Shown: positions 26,519 to 35,880 of the stretch, piece after piece | Position numbering within the stretch: position 1 is the stretch's first letter | Layout of the letters: the number at the start of each line of letters is the position of its first letter | NCBI RefSeq assembly: GCF_030403775.1 | Contig: NZ_JAQMWQ010000002.1 | Location: 62,001 to 126,000, forward strand | Source: Paenibacillus sp. BSR1-1 | GTDB lineage: Bacteria > Bacillota > Bacilli > Bacillales > Cytobacillaceae | DNA length: 64,000 nt | Direction of reading: 5' to 3' | The notes under the pieces: model-generated | What the model was told of the DNA's origin: nothing | Database searches by the model: none | Seen by the model: the letters and a program-made list of their open reading frames with translations, nothing else | Translations under genes and position numbers: made by a program

Positions 26519-26647
26519 TAAAAAAAATTTCAAAAAATTACTAGATTAATATAAGAATATCTTTGTTAATACAAGAAAAACAGGCTCTTTTGGCTAAACA
26601 AATATGTTTCTACTATATCAATGAGAAATTTGTCGAAAATCAGTGTG

Positions 26648-26710
26648 TTGAATATTCTAAAAATTATGGATATATTAAATTTAGTAACATACCAACTAGT
26701 TAGTATGTTA
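26648..26710 (+). promoter_or_regulatory. Sigma-A-like promoter with TetR-type operator upstream of acyl-CoA dehydrogenase 3
   Basis: TTGAAT (26648-26653), 17-nt spacer, TATATT (26671-26676). The inverted repeat at 26685-26710 pairs at 12 of 13 positions around a central CTAG: half-site TAACATACC-AAC. It shares ACATACC-AAC / GT-x-GTATGT with the site at 16864-16885 and has the same placement over the expected start. A TetR regulator gene lies 3.3 kb downstream in the same region. Confidence 0.75.
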
Positions 26711-26722
26711 AAAGGAGTGTTA

Positions 26723-27931
26723 ATGATGAATTTCACTTATTCTGAAAAAGTGCAAGAGTTACAAAAAAAGCTTAATGACTTCATGGAAGAATATATTTAT
26801 CCAAATGAAAAGGTTTATCATGAGCAAATTGATAAAAATGCTCCGTTTTCAAAGGTTCCTCCCATCATGGAAGAGTTGAAGGAAAAAGCAAAACAGCACG
26901 GTTTATGGAACTTGTTCTTACCAGAAAGTGAATATGGTGCCGGATTAACGAATTTGGAATACGCCCCGCTTTGTGAGATTATGGGCCGATCCAGCATTGC
27001 CCCTGAAGTATTTAACTGTGCAGCACCAGACACAGGAAATATGGAAGTCCTTGTTCGATATGGAAAGGAAGAGCATAAAGAGCAATGGCTTAAACCGTTA
27101 TTAAACGGCGAGATTCGTTCCTGTTTCTCGATGACAGAGCCAGATGTGGCTTCCTCTGATGCGACCAACATCCAGTCTAGTATTATCAGGGATGGCGACG
27201 AATATGTCATCAATGGAACGAAATGGTGGTCATCAGGTGCCGGAGACCCACGTTGTAAGATAGCGATTGTCATGGGTAAAAACGATCCAACTGCTCCAAC
27301 TCACGAGCAACAATCTATGATTCTAGTACCACTAGACACTCCGGGAGTAACGATTAAACGGATCTTGCCGGTTTTCGGTTATGACCATGCCCCGCACGGA
27401 CATGCTGAAATTGAATATAAAAATGTTCGAGTGCCTGCTTCCAACATGCTCTGGGATGAAGGAAAAGGCTTCGCTATTGCACAAGGTCGACTCGGCCCAG
27501 GAAGAATTCACCATTGTATGAGAACCATCGGAGCAGCAGAACGTGCACTTGAAGAACTTTGTAAGCGTGTTCAATCCAGAACAGCTTTTGGTAAAAAGCT
27601 ATCCGAGCAAGGTGTTATTCAGGAATGGATTGCCGAGGCAAGAATTGATATTGAGCAGGCTAGATTACTGACACTTAAAGCGGCATACATGATGGATACT
27701 GTAGGGAATAAAGAAGCGAAAGCAGAAATCGCCATGATTAAAGTAGTGGCTCCAAATATGGCATTAAAGGTAATCGATCGCGCCATTCAGGCATTTGGTG
27801 CAGCAGGGGTCAGTGAGGATACACCGCTGGCAGCCAGCTGGGCTAATATCCGAACTTTGAGATTAGCGGATGGGCCGGATGAGGTTCACAAGCGAGCGAT
27901 TGCAAGATACGAATTAAAAAAATACCGTTAA
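26723..27931 (+). CDS. Acyl-CoA dehydrogenase family protein (3), ACAD10/11-like
   Basis: Protein of 402 aa. ATG 26723 (or 26726) follows AAAGGAGTG; upstream in-frame codons would run through the promoter and operator. Motifs include [31 protein letters not shown] and [19 protein letters not shown], with a C-terminal [21 protein letters not shown] marks the ACAD10/ACAD11-like branch, where the catalytic-base segment differs from IYEGT. In mammals that branch acts on very long or 4-hydroxy acyl-CoAs; whether this applies here is unknown. First gene of a unit with an SDR and the second thiolase. Confidence 0.91.
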   Translation: MMNFTYSEKVQELQKKLNDFMEEYIYPNEKVYHEQIDKNAPFSKVPPIMEELKEKAKQHGLWNLFLPESEYGAGLTNLEYAPLCEIMGRSSIAPEVFNCAAPDTGNMEVLVRYGKEEHKEQWLKPLLNGEIRSCFSMTEPDVASSDATNIQSSIIRDGDEYVINGTKWWSSGAGDPRCKIAIVMGKNDPTAPTHEQQSMILVPLDTPGVTIKRILPVFGYDHAPHGHAEIEYKNVRVPASNMLWDEGKGFAIAQGRLGPGRIHHCMRTIGAAERALEELCKRVQSRTAFGKKLSEQGVIQEWIAEARIDIEQARLLTLKAAYMMDTVGNKEAKAEIAMIKVVAPNMALKVIDRAIQAFGAAGVSEDTPLAASWANIRTLRLADGPDEVHKRAIARYELKKYR

Positions 27932-27953
27932 TGGTTTTATAGGAGGAAGTACC

Positions 27954-28727
27954 ATGCATGTTCAAAAGCTGTTTGATTTAACAGGAAAAGTGGCAATAGT
28001 TACTGGAGGCGGCAGAGGTCTAGGCCAGCAAATCGCTGAGGGCTTTGCGGAAGCGGGAGCAAATGTTGTTGTTTGTTCAAGAAAGCTTGAGGCATGTGAG
28101 GAAGTGGCTGAAGGGCTTAGAAAGCTGGGGGTTGAAAGCTTTGCATTAAAATGTGATGTTTCCAATCCTGAAGATGTAAAAAACGTCGTAGAACAAACAG
28201 TGGAGAGGTTCGGACGAATTGACATTCTCGTAAATAATAGTGGAGCCTCTTGGGGAGCTCCTGTTGAAGAAATGCCGCTTGAAGCCTGGCAAAAGGTTAT
28301 GAATGTTAACGTAACCGGAACCTTCTTAATGTCCCAGGCAGTCGGAAAGGTCATGATCGAGCAAAAAGCTGGAAAAATCATTAACATTGCATCTGTTGCA
28401 GGCTTACAAGGAAGCAATCCGAAATATATGAATGCCATTGGCTATAACTCTAGTAAAGGGGCAGTCGTAACCTTTACAAAAGATTTAGCAGTTAAATGGG
28501 GTCCACATGGTATATACGTTAATGCCATTGCACCGGGGTTCTTCCCAACGAAAATGTCAAAAGGACTGCTTGACGAGGGCGGTGAAGCGATCCTCGAAGG
28601 TACACCATTAAGAAAGTTTGGCTCTGATACTGATTTAAAAGGGGTTGCGCTATTTTTAGCAGCACCAGCTTCAAATTTTGTTACTGGTGATATTGTGGTG
28701 GTAGATGGCGGCGCTCATGCAATGTAG
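27954..28727 (+). CDS. SDR family oxidoreductase (2)
   Basis: Short-chain dehydrogenase of 257 aa with VTGGGRGLGQQIA, LVNNSGASWG, the catalytic Ser in NIASVAGLQGS and YNSSKG as the YxxxK motif, and a C-terminal VTGDIVVVDGGAHAM. The spacing and GLG-type P-loop resemble gluconate 5-dehydrogenase-like SDRs, but the position between an acyl-CoA dehydrogenase and a thiolase suggests oxidation of a 3-hydroxyacyl-CoA. AGGAGG precedes ATG 27954. Confidence 0.89.
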   Translation: MHVQKLFDLTGKVAIVTGGGRGLGQQIAEGFAEAGANVVVCSRKLEACEEVAEGLRKLGVESFALKCDVSNPEDVKNVVEQTVERFGRIDILVNNSGASWGAPVEEMPLEAWQKVMNVNVTGTFLMSQAVGKVMIEQKAGKIINIASVAGLQGSNPKYMNAIGYNSSKGAVVTFTKDLAVKWGPHGIYVNAIAPGFFPTKMSKGLLDEGGEAILEGTPLRKFGSDTDLKGVALFLAAPASNFVTGDIVVVDGGAHAM

Positions 28728-28768
28728 AAGACAATCGGAAAAAGTTTGAATAAAAGGAGTCGATATAT

Positions 28769-29938
28769 TTGAAAAGAGATGCTGTCATCGTTTCAGCTGT
28801 TCGAACAGCGATCGGCAGGCAGGGCGGTGCCCTAGCAGGCGTTCCAGCACATGTGTTGGGTGCAGAAGTGATCAAAGAAGCTGTAAAAAGAGCGAAAATT
28901 AAGCCTGAAATGATTGATGATGTTATTTTTGGCAATGTTCTGTCGGGTGGAGGAAATATTGCTAGATTATCAGTCATACAAACAGGATTATCGATTGATA
29001 TTCCAGGGGTAACCGTTGACCGTCAATGTGGATCTGGTATTAATGCTATTAATCTGGCAGCCCAGGCGATTAAAGCAGGTGATGGAGATATCTTTGTGGC
29101 TGGCGGAACTGAAAGCATGAGCCGTGCCCCGTATTTGATGGCCCGTCCGGAAAAAACATACCATGCTGAACCACCAAGTTTTATTAAATTACAGGTATCA
29201 ACTGAAAAGGCCGGTAATCCGCCAATGGGAATAACTGCAGAAAATCTGGCGGAAAAATACCAGATTTCAAGAGAAGAACAAGATCAATTTTCACTTCAAA
29301 GTCAACAGCGGATGGCAGCAGCAATGAAAGAGGGACGTTTTGACGAACAAATTGTCCCGATCACAATCCCCGTTAAAAAGGGTGAGCCTGTGATCTTTAA
29401 TACCGATGAACACCCAAGACCGCAAACGACGATCGAGGCATTGGAAAAGCTTCAGCCAGCCTTTTTGAAAGGCGGCACAGTTACAGCTGGAAGCAGCTCA
29501 GGATTAAATGATGCCGCATCCGCTCTTGTTATCATGTCGAGAGAAAAAGCGGAAGAATTAAATCTTACTCCGTTAGCTGTTATCCGCCAATATGCCGTAG
29601 CGGGAGTAGATCCGAATATCATGGGAATTGGACCTGTTCCGGCGGTTAGAAAAGTACTGGAAAAATCAGGCCTTTCGCTTGAACAAATGGATCTAATTGA
29701 AATTAACGAGGCTTTCGCTGCTCAAGTGTTGGCCTGTAATCGTGAGCTTGAAATGGATCTCGCAAAAGTAAATGTTAACGGGGGTGCCATTGCCCATGGA
29801 CATCCGTTAGGCGCAACTGGTGCTATCCTGGCAACAAAAGCTGTATACGAGTTACATCGCTCCGAAGGAAAATATGCTTTGATTACCGCTTGTATTGGCG
29901 GCGGTCAAGGAATCGCTACGATCATTGAACGCGAATAA
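28769..29938 (+). CDS. Acetyl-CoA acyltransferase (thiolase 2)
   Basis: Thiolase of 389 aa from TTG 28769 behind AAAGGAG. The active Cys is at about 87 in [29 protein letters not shown] supplies the catalytic His and TACIGGGQGIAT the second Cys. It ends the acyl-CoA dehydrogenase 3/SDR 2 unit. It differs from thiolase 1 in the active-site stretch (RQCGSG against RLCASG), which is typical of different thiolase subgroups. Confidence 0.93.
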   Translation: MKRDAVIVSAVRTAIGRQGGALAGVPAHVLGAEVIKEAVKRAKIKPEMIDDVIFGNVLSGGGNIARLSVIQTGLSIDIPGVTVDRQCGSGINAINLAAQAIKAGDGDIFVAGGTESMSRAPYLMARPEKTYHAEPPSFIKLQVSTEKAGNPPMGITAENLAEKYQISREEQDQFSLQSQQRMAAAMKEGRFDEQIVPITIPVKKGEPVIFNTDEHPRPQTTIEALEKLQPAFLKGGTVTAGSSSGLNDAASALVIMSREKAEELNLTPLAVIRQYAVAGVDPNIMGIGPVPAVRKVLEKSGLSLEQMDLIEINEAFAAQVLACNRELEMDLAKVNVNGGAIAHGHPLGATGAILATKAVYELHRSEGKYALITACIGGGQGIATIIERE

Positions 29939-29962
29939 TATCAAAACTAAACATTAGGAAAA

Positions 29963-29982
29963 GGAGGCAGCTTGTTGCCTCC
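29963..29982 (+). terminator. Weak hairpin after thiolase 2
   Basis: Stem GGAGGCA (29963-29969) / TGCCTCC (29976-29982) with a 6-nt loop. It lacks a T tract (the downstream sequence is C-rich), so it may attenuate or stabilise rather than terminate. Confidence 0.35.
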
Positions 29983-30022
29983 CCTTCCCTCCACCTAGAT
30001 TAATAGTCGAAAGGAACATCCT

Positions 30023-30610
30023 ATGAAGCAAAAAATTATGGAAACAGGTATCCATTTATTTCACCAAAATGGTTTTAAATCCACTTCTGTGCAGGATATT
30101 GTTCAAGAAATGGGTGTTACGAAGGGAACCTTTTACTATTATTTTAGCAGTAAAGAAGAACTTTTGAAGGATATTCACTTATCGTATATTGAGGAGATTG
30201 TGAAACAGCAGGAAGTCATTTTAAAAAACAATTCCTATGATTTTACGAAAAAACTTTATGAGATTATCTTTATGCTCATAAACAACATACAATCTAAAGG
30301 CCCTAGTGCCCGGATTTTTACAAGGGAAAATAGGCATTTAAATGAAAAACATGTAGAAGAGATAAAAGAAAAACGAGCTCAATTCCGAAGAAATACGCAG
30401 AAATTGGTTGAAGAAGGAATTAATCAAGGTGTACTCAAGAAGGAATTCCGAGCAGATATCTTAACCTTGGGGATTCTTGGAATGACGAATTGGAGCTATT
30501 ATTGGTTCAATCCTGACGGCGAAGTCCCAGTTGAAAAAGTGGTTGAGATTTTTCTAGATATGGTCCTTAACGGAATATCAAATCCTGAGAAGGTTTCAAA
30601 CTCCATTTAA
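30023..30610 (+). CDS. TetR/AcrR family regulator of the acyl-CoA cluster
   Basis: Protein of 195 aa with an N-terminal helix-turn-helix (STSVQDIVQEMGVTKGTFYY, about 20-42) and FSSKEELLKDI. The C-terminal ligand domain resembles acyl-CoA-responsive TetR proteins by position only. It sits in the middle of the catabolic region, between thiolase 2 and an acyl-CoA ligase on the same strand. The two palindromes at 16864-16885 and 26685-26710 are the natural candidates for its operators, with an acyl-CoA as inducer. I recall that the Thermus fatty-acid regulator PfmR binds a TACCGACCG-type palindrome, which resembles these sites. Confidence 0.87.
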   Translation: MKQKIMETGIHLFHQNGFKSTSVQDIVQEMGVTKGTFYYYFSSKEELLKDIHLSYIEEIVKQQEVILKNNSYDFTKKLYEIIFMLINNIQSKGPSARIFTRENRHLNEKHVEEIKEKRAQFRRNTQKLVEEGINQGVLKKEFRADILTLGILGMTNWSYYWFNPDGEVPVEKVVEIFLDMVLNGISNPEKVSNSI

Positions 30611-30638
30611 CATTCTAATTGAAAAGGAGAGCTGCACC

Positions 30639-32315
30639 ATGTTAACTCTTCATCACAAATATTGGCCAAAACTTGCAAAATCTCTGAAGGTTCCTTCCAC
30701 TTCACTTTATGACAACCTTCTAGTAAGTGCACGCCGTTATCCCGAACAAGATGCTATTTATTATTACGGAAACAAACTTACATATCAGGACCTGGATGCT
30801 GAAGTCAATGCCTTAGCAGGGTATTTAGAACACAAGTTAGGAGTCCGTAAAGGTGACAAGGTTTTGCTGTTCATGCAAAATTCGCCGCAATTCATCATTG
30901 GCTATTATGCAATTATAAGGGCAAATGCCGTTGTAGTACCGATCAATCCAATGCTGGTTGCCAATGAACTAGAATTTTATATCCGAGACTGTGGAATCAA
31001 AACAGCCATTGCTGGACAAGAACTATATGATCGAGTCCAGCCCCTATTAGGCAGAACTTCGCTAGAGAATTTATTAATTGCTGCTTATTCCGATTATAAA
31101 GGGGAAGATTTTCAAGGAGTATTGCCGACTGAGGTTGAATTGCCAAGAGCAACCTTCACTGAACCCAACCATTACCATTGGTGTGATGCTATTCAGGCAA
31201 ATCTGACCCCATCCGAACATACATCGAAGGGTGAGGACCTTGCCGTCCTTCCTTATACATCCGGTACAACAGGGCTGCCGAAGGGTTGTATGCATACGAA
31301 CAAGACAGTTCAGGCTAACACGGTTGGCTGTTATCATTGGTCACAGTCAACGCCAAATGCGATTCACCTTATGACGCTCCCACTTTTCCATGTCACAGGA
31401 ATGGTGCATAGCATGCATATGCCAATATACAGCGGCAGTACAATTGTGATCATGACCAGATGGAACCGGGATACTGCTGTTGACTTTATTAAGAATTTAG
31501 GATGTACTCATTGGGTTACAATAGCGACAATGATTGTCGATTTCTTAGCGAATCCAAAGTTAGTTGCAGAGGATATTTCCACATTAACCTCCATTTCTGG
31601 AGGGGGCGCTGCACTGCCAGAGGCAGTTGGTGAAAAATTATATAAACTTTCGGGATTACGATTTGTGGAAGGATATGGACTTTCCGAAACGATTGCCCAA
31701 ACCCATTTCAATCCGGCAGAACGTCCTAAAATGCAATGCCTTGGTATTCCATCCTTTGATGTGGATGCTAAAATCATTGAACCTGCAACCGGAAAAGAAC
31801 TAGGTGTCGGTGAGGTCGGGGAAATCATCGTCAATGGTCCGCAGGTAATGGTAGGTTACTATAACCGTGATGATGAAAATAGAAGTTCATTTATCGAAAT
31901 TGACGGGAAGAAGTTTTTCAGAACAGGTGATATTGGACGTTATGATGATGAAGGTTATTTCTTCATAGTCGATCGTGTGAAACGGATGATTAATGCATCT
32001 GGATTTAAGGTTTGGCCGACAGAAGTAGAATCCTATCTTTATAAACACCCAGCCATTCAACAGGCCTGTGTTGTAGGCGTTCCTGATCCAAGGAGGGGAG
32101 AAACCGTCAAAGCATTTGTCATTTTAAATGAAGGCTTTGAAGGGAAAGTGACTGAGGAAGAAATCATCGAGTGGTCAAAAGAACATATGGCTGCGTATAA
32201 ATACCCAAGATACATTGAATTCAGAAAGCAGTTCCCAATGACATCCAGCGGAAAGATTTTATGGCGTACTCTGCAGGATGAGGAAAAAGCAAAAGCGGAA
32301 AATACAGTTCAATAA
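30639..32315 (+). CDS. Acyl-CoA synthetase, AMP-binding (2)
   Basis: AMP-forming ligase of 558 aa with YTSGTTGLPKGCMHTNK, VEGYGLSETIAQTHFNP, FRTGDIGRYDDEGYFFIVD, the hinge RVKRMINASGFKVWPTEVE and SSGKILWRTL with the catalytic Lys. It belongs to the FadD-like branch related to the long-chain ligases used with LIV-type importers. It lies between the TetR gene and the importer genes, which suggests that it activates what the importer brings in. Confidence 0.9.
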   Translation: MLTLHHKYWPKLAKSLKVPSTSLYDNLLVSARRYPEQDAIYYYGNKLTYQDLDAEVNALAGYLEHKLGVRKGDKVLLFMQNSPQFIIGYYAIIRANAVVVPINPMLVANELEFYIRDCGIKTAIAGQELYDRVQPLLGRTSLENLLIAAYSDYKGEDFQGVLPTEVELPRATFTEPNHYHWCDAIQANLTPSEHTSKGEDLAVLPYTSGTTGLPKGCMHTNKTVQANTVGCYHWSQSTPNAIHLMTLPLFHVTGMVHSMHMPIYSGSTIVIMTRWNRDTAVDFIKNLGCTHWVTIATMIVDFLANPKLVAEDISTLTSISGGGAALPEAVGEKLYKLSGLRFVEGYGLSETIAQTHFNPAERPKMQCLGIPSFDVDAKIIEPATGKELGVGEVGEIIVNGPQVMVGYYNRDDENRSSFIEIDGKKFFRTGDIGRYDDEGYFFIVDRVKRMINASGFKVWPTEVESYLYKHPAIQQACVVGVPDPRRGETVKAFVILNEGFEGKVTEEEIIEWSKEHMAAYKYPRYIEFRKQFPMTSSGKILWRTLQDEEKAKAENTVQ

Positions 32316-32408
32316 TAGTGAATATCAAACGGTGAACTCTAAATGGAGGGCCCACCGGATGGAATATTTTGTGGACAAGCAGTGTTTCAACCAAAAAGGG
32401 GGAGAGCA

Positions 32409-33272
32409 ATGGAGATTTTAATTCAGCAGTTATTTAATGGTCTGACCATTGGAAGCGTATATGCCCTAGTAGCGTTAGGATTAACGTTAGTTTATGGTAT
32501 TCTGCACATACCAAATTTCGCTCACGGTGCGTTATACATGATGGGTGGATATGTAACCTTAACCATGATGACCAAATTTGGACTTCATTACTGGATTGCG
32601 ATATTCGTTTCAATAATTGTGGTTGGTCTTATCGGGGTATTAATGGAAAGGTTAGTTTTTCATCCGCTTAGAGAGGCACCACCAATCCATGATAAGATTG
32701 CTGCCATTGGTATTCTCTTATTCTTGGAAGCATTCGCTCAAAAAATTTGGGGTGCTGATTACCAGTCAATGCCAACCCCATATGAAAGTGTTGTACAAAT
32801 CTTTGGTTTAACGATTACTATGCAAAGGCTGTTAATTGTTATCGCTGCAATTGTCGTAATGATCTTGTTATATCTATTCCTAAAAAAGACCTATACCGGT
32901 GCAACGATCATTGCCATGTCGCAAAATCGTGAAGGAGCAAACTTAGTTGGGGTAAATACAAACAAGGTTGCCATGTTAACTTTTATGATTTCAGGGGGCC
33001 TTGCTGCAATCGCTTCGTCATTATCGGCACCTATTAATCTAGTATTCCCAGGAATGGGACAACTCGTCATTTTAAAAGCATTTGTAATCATCATCCTTGG
33101 CGGAATGGGAAGTATTCCAGGCGCGATTGTAGGAGGCTATATTTTAGGGTTTAGTGAAAGTTTAGGTGCAACCTATATTTCAAATGACTATAAGGATATC
33201 ATTGCCTTTGTCCTCCTCGTTATTATCTTAACAGTTAAACCGACAGGACTGTTTTCAAAGGGGGGCCATTAA
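32409..33272 (+). CDS. livH: LIV-type ABC transporter permease (LivH)
   Basis: Membrane protein of 287 aa. ATG 32409 follows GGGGGAGAG; the earlier in-frame ATG at 32343 has no site and adds a non-family leader. The N-terminal GLTIGSVYALVALGLTLVYG and HIPNFAHGALYMMGGY are the LivH hallmarks, and AIVGGYILGFSESL is near the end. It forms the membrane channel with LivM. In catabolic clusters such importers often carry carboxylates or aromatic acids rather than amino acids. Confidence 0.93.
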   Translation: MEILIQQLFNGLTIGSVYALVALGLTLVYGILHIPNFAHGALYMMGGYVTLTMMTKFGLHYWIAIFVSIIVVGLIGVLMERLVFHPLREAPPIHDKIAAIGILLFLEAFAQKIWGADYQSMPTPYESVVQIFGLTITMQRLLIVIAAIVVMILLYLFLKKTYTGATIIAMSQNREGANLVGVNTNKVAMLTFMISGGLAAIASSLSAPINLVFPGMGQLVILKAFVIIILGGMGSIPGAIVGGYILGFSESLGATYISNDYKDIIAFVLLVIILTVKPTGLFSKGGH

Positions 33273-34321
33273 TGTCAACGATCTCAAATCGAAAAATTGT
33301 TATTCCTGTATTAATTTTACTTGCCGTTTTCTTTCCTTTAATGACTCAAAATAATACGTATATTATTCACGTCATGACATTGTCCTTCATCTGGATGATT
33401 GGGGTTTATGGTCTCAATTTACTAGCTGGTTATACGGGATACCTTTCCTTGGCACATGCCGGATTCTTTGCCATCGGTGCGTATTCACTTGGAATTTTAA
33501 CAGTTAAAGCACAAATGAATTTCTGGCTGGCGTTTTTGTTAGCTCTTGTTATTACAAGTGTCATAGGACTTATCGTTGGCATAATTGCCTTACGGACAAA
33601 GGAGCATTTCTTCGCCATTTATACCTTGTGCTTAGGTTATATTCTTTATCTAGTGATTGATAAATGGGAGAGTCTTACAGAAGGCGTCCGCGGATTAATT
33701 GGGATTCCGGCCCCAGCCAATATTGGCCCAATCAAATTTGATAACGAACTATCAAATTATTATCTTGTTTTAGTGTTCTTACTCCTAGTCGTTCTAGTTA
33801 TGTATCGAATTATTCACTCTTTATCAGGAAGAACCTATATTGCGATTCGTAATAGTGAGGATCTTGCGCAAACCATCGGAATTTCAACGATGAAAAACAA
33901 ATTAACCGTATTTGTTCTTTCTACGTTCTTTGCAGGTCTCTCTGGTGCTTTGTATGCTTCATTTGTACGCTTTATTGGACCAGACATTGGTGCTATCCAG
34001 ATTACGTTTGACTTACTAACCTATTTACTAGTAGGGGGTATTGGAACATTAACCGGTCCTATTGTCGGTACGCTGCTCATCGTTTGGCTATCCCAATTTT
34101 TGCAAGATTTACAGGATCAACGGATGCTCATATTTGGACCAATTTTAACTTTATTGGTTATTTTTTACCCACGTGGTATCGTCGGAGGAGTTTCTAGTCT
34201 TTTCCAAATGATCAGATCGAAAGGCAGTCAGAAATCAACAACTGTGTCTAAGGGGCGAACTGCCAAAGAAATGGTCATTGAAAAAAATACAATCTCAGAT
34301 AAACAAGTGAAGGAGGGATAG
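33272..34321 (+). CDS. livM: LIV-type ABC transporter permease (LivM)
   Basis: Membrane protein of 349 aa starting at ATG 33272, overlapping the livH stop (TAATG). It contains GYTGYLSLAHAGFFAIGAY, ALRTKEHFFAIYTLCLGYIL and LVGGIGTLTGPIVGTLLI, the second permease pattern of HAAT-family importers. It has a hydrophilic Lys-rich C-terminal tail of about 40 residues. Confidence 0.93.
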   Translation: MSTISNRKIVIPVLILLAVFFPLMTQNNTYIIHVMTLSFIWMIGVYGLNLLAGYTGYLSLAHAGFFAIGAYSLGILTVKAQMNFWLAFLLALVITSVIGLIVGIIALRTKEHFFAIYTLCLGYILYLVIDKWESLTEGVRGLIGIPAPANIGPIKFDNELSNYYLVLVFLLLVVLVMYRIIHSLSGRTYIAIRNSEDLAQTIGISTMKNKLTVFVLSTFFAGLSGALYASFVRFIGPDIGAIQITFDLLTYLLVGGIGTLTGPIVGTLLIVWLSQFLQDLQDQRMLIFGPILTLLVIFYPRGIVGGVSSLFQMIRSKGSQKSTTVSKGRTAKEMVIEKNTISDKQVKEG

Positions 34322-34323
34322 GC

Positions 34324-35091
34324 GTGATCTTTTTAGAAACAAAAAATCTGACGAAGAGGTTCGGTGGTAATACAGCCGTTAATAATGTCGATTTCACGAT
34401 TGAACAAGGGAAAATTAATGCGATTATCGGTCCTAATGGTGCTGGGAAATCTACCTTTTTTAACTTGATTAGCGGATTCCATCAACCGACTTCCGGGCAG
34501 GTTATTTTTAAAGGAGTGGATATTACTAAGATGCCATCCAATAAAATAGCGGAACTTGGAGTCGCCCGTACCTTTCAAACAACTAATTTATTTGAGCAAT
34601 CGACTATTTTAGATAATGTAATCGTCGGTCATAGATTAAGAACGAAATCAACATTAGTTGATGCCATATTAAGAACACCTCGTCTAAAGAGGGAAGAAGC
34701 ACAATGCCGTGACAAGGCAATGGAAGTGTTAGAATTCGTTGGTTTGAAAAACATCGCTGGTAACATTGTTGGCAGCTTAACTCAAGAAGAGAAGAAGCGG
34801 ACAGCATTTGCGCTAGCGCTAGCGACCGATCCAGAAATTGTTTTCCTAGATGAACCGGCCGCTGGTGTAAACCCGGATGAAACCGAAGGCTTAGCGGAAT
34901 TAATGCAAAAGATGGTGTCAAAAGGGATTACGGTTTGCTTAATCGAGCACAAAATGCAAATGATTATGAGAATAGCTGATAAAATTATGGTCTTGAACTA
35001 TGGTGTAAAAATTGCCGAGGGCAGGCCAGACGAAATCCGTAATAACGAAACGGTTATTAAAGCTTATTTGGGAGGGAGCGCCATTGCTTAA
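34324..35091 (+). CDS. livG: LIV-type ABC transporter ATP-binding protein (LivG)
   Basis: ATPase of 255 aa from GTG 34324, 2 nt after livM, with GAAGGAGG upstream. Walker A is GPNGAGKST, the LIV-specific VARTFQTTNLFEQSTILDNV follows, and Walker B is EIVFLDEPAAGVNPDE. The signature position reads GSLTQEEKKRTAFA, a diverged ABC signature in place of LSGGQ/LPYGEQ. It pairs with LivF to power import. Confidence 0.93.
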   Translation: MIFLETKNLTKRFGGNTAVNNVDFTIEQGKINAIIGPNGAGKSTFFNLISGFHQPTSGQVIFKGVDITKMPSNKIAELGVARTFQTTNLFEQSTILDNVIVGHRLRTKSTLVDAILRTPRLKREEAQCRDKAMEVLEFVGLKNIAGNIVGSLTQEEKKRTAFALALATDPEIVFLDEPAAGVNPDETEGLAELMQKMVSKGITVCLIEHKMQMIMRIADKIMVLNYGVKIAEGRPDEIRNNETVIKAYLGGSAIA

Positions 35092-35791
35092 ACTTAATAA
35101 CGTCTCTGTCAAATATGGAAGCTTTACAGCCGTCCATGACATTAATATTGAAGTAAATGCTGGAGAAATCGTTGTCCTATTAGGCGCAAACGGGGCTGGA
35201 AAGAGTACAACATTCAGGACTATAAGCGGATTAAGCAAGCCAGCAGTAGGCGAAGTTCTCTTTGAAGGGGAAAAAATCAATAGGAAGTCAGCTGATCAAA
35301 TTGTCCAATTAGGAATTGGTCAATGCCCTGAAGGACGAAAACTGTTCCCTGCCATGTCTGTTGAAGAAAATCTTAATATGGGTGCCTATGTACATCGTCG
35401 GAAGAAAGGGCAAATCAAGCAATCTCTTGAACATGTCTATGAATTGTTCCCGATTTTAAAGGATAAGCGCCATGACGCAGCGGGTTCTCTGAGCGGCGGT
35501 CAACAGCAAATGGTTGCCATCGGCCGAGCTTTGATGTCAAAACCAAAGGTAATGCTCCTGGATGAACCATCCATTGGCCTTGCTCCATTAATCGTTGAGC
35601 AAATGTTTGAAGTCATTCAGAAAATCAATAAAGAAGGAACCACTATCCTTTTAGCTGAACAAAATGCCAACGCTGCATTAAAAATTGCTGACAAAGGCTA
35701 TGTTTTTGAAAACGGCTCCATTGTCCTAAAAGGTACTTCAGCCGAATTGTTTGCTAATGATGAGGTCAGAAAAGCCTATATTGGGGCTTAA
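35084..35791 (+). CDS. livF: LIV-type ABC transporter ATP-binding protein (LivF)
   Basis: ATPase of 235 aa. TTG 35084 behind GGGAGGG is chosen; it overlaps livG by 8 bp, and the frame open from 35012 lies inside livG. Walker A is GANGAGKST, the LivF-type CPEGRKLFPAMSVEENLNMG is clear, the signature is GSLSGGQQQMVAIGRALM and Walker B is VMLLDEPSIGLAP. It ends the importer ATPase pair. Confidence 0.94.
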   Translation: MLKLNNVSVKYGSFTAVHDINIEVNAGEIVVLLGANGAGKSTTFRTISGLSKPAVGEVLFEGEKINRKSADQIVQLGIGQCPEGRKLFPAMSVEENLNMGAYVHRRKKGQIKQSLEHVYELFPILKDKRHDAAGSLSGGQQQMVAIGRALMSKPKVMLLDEPSIGLAPLIVEQMFEVIQKINKEGTTILLAEQNANAALKIADKGYVFENGSIVLKGTSAELFANDEVRKAYIGA

Positions 35792-35880
35792 AGTCTAACA
35801 TTGCCTTTAAGGGGGTGATGAAGGGACCATTCATCACAGTCAAAATCTGAAAAATTATTTTATTACTAGGGGGAAGACCA

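Noticed and set aside
26621..26722. Longer N-terminus for acyl-CoA dehydrogenase 3
   Set aside because: It would translate the promoter and operator, has no ribosome site, and adds residues that do not belong to the family.
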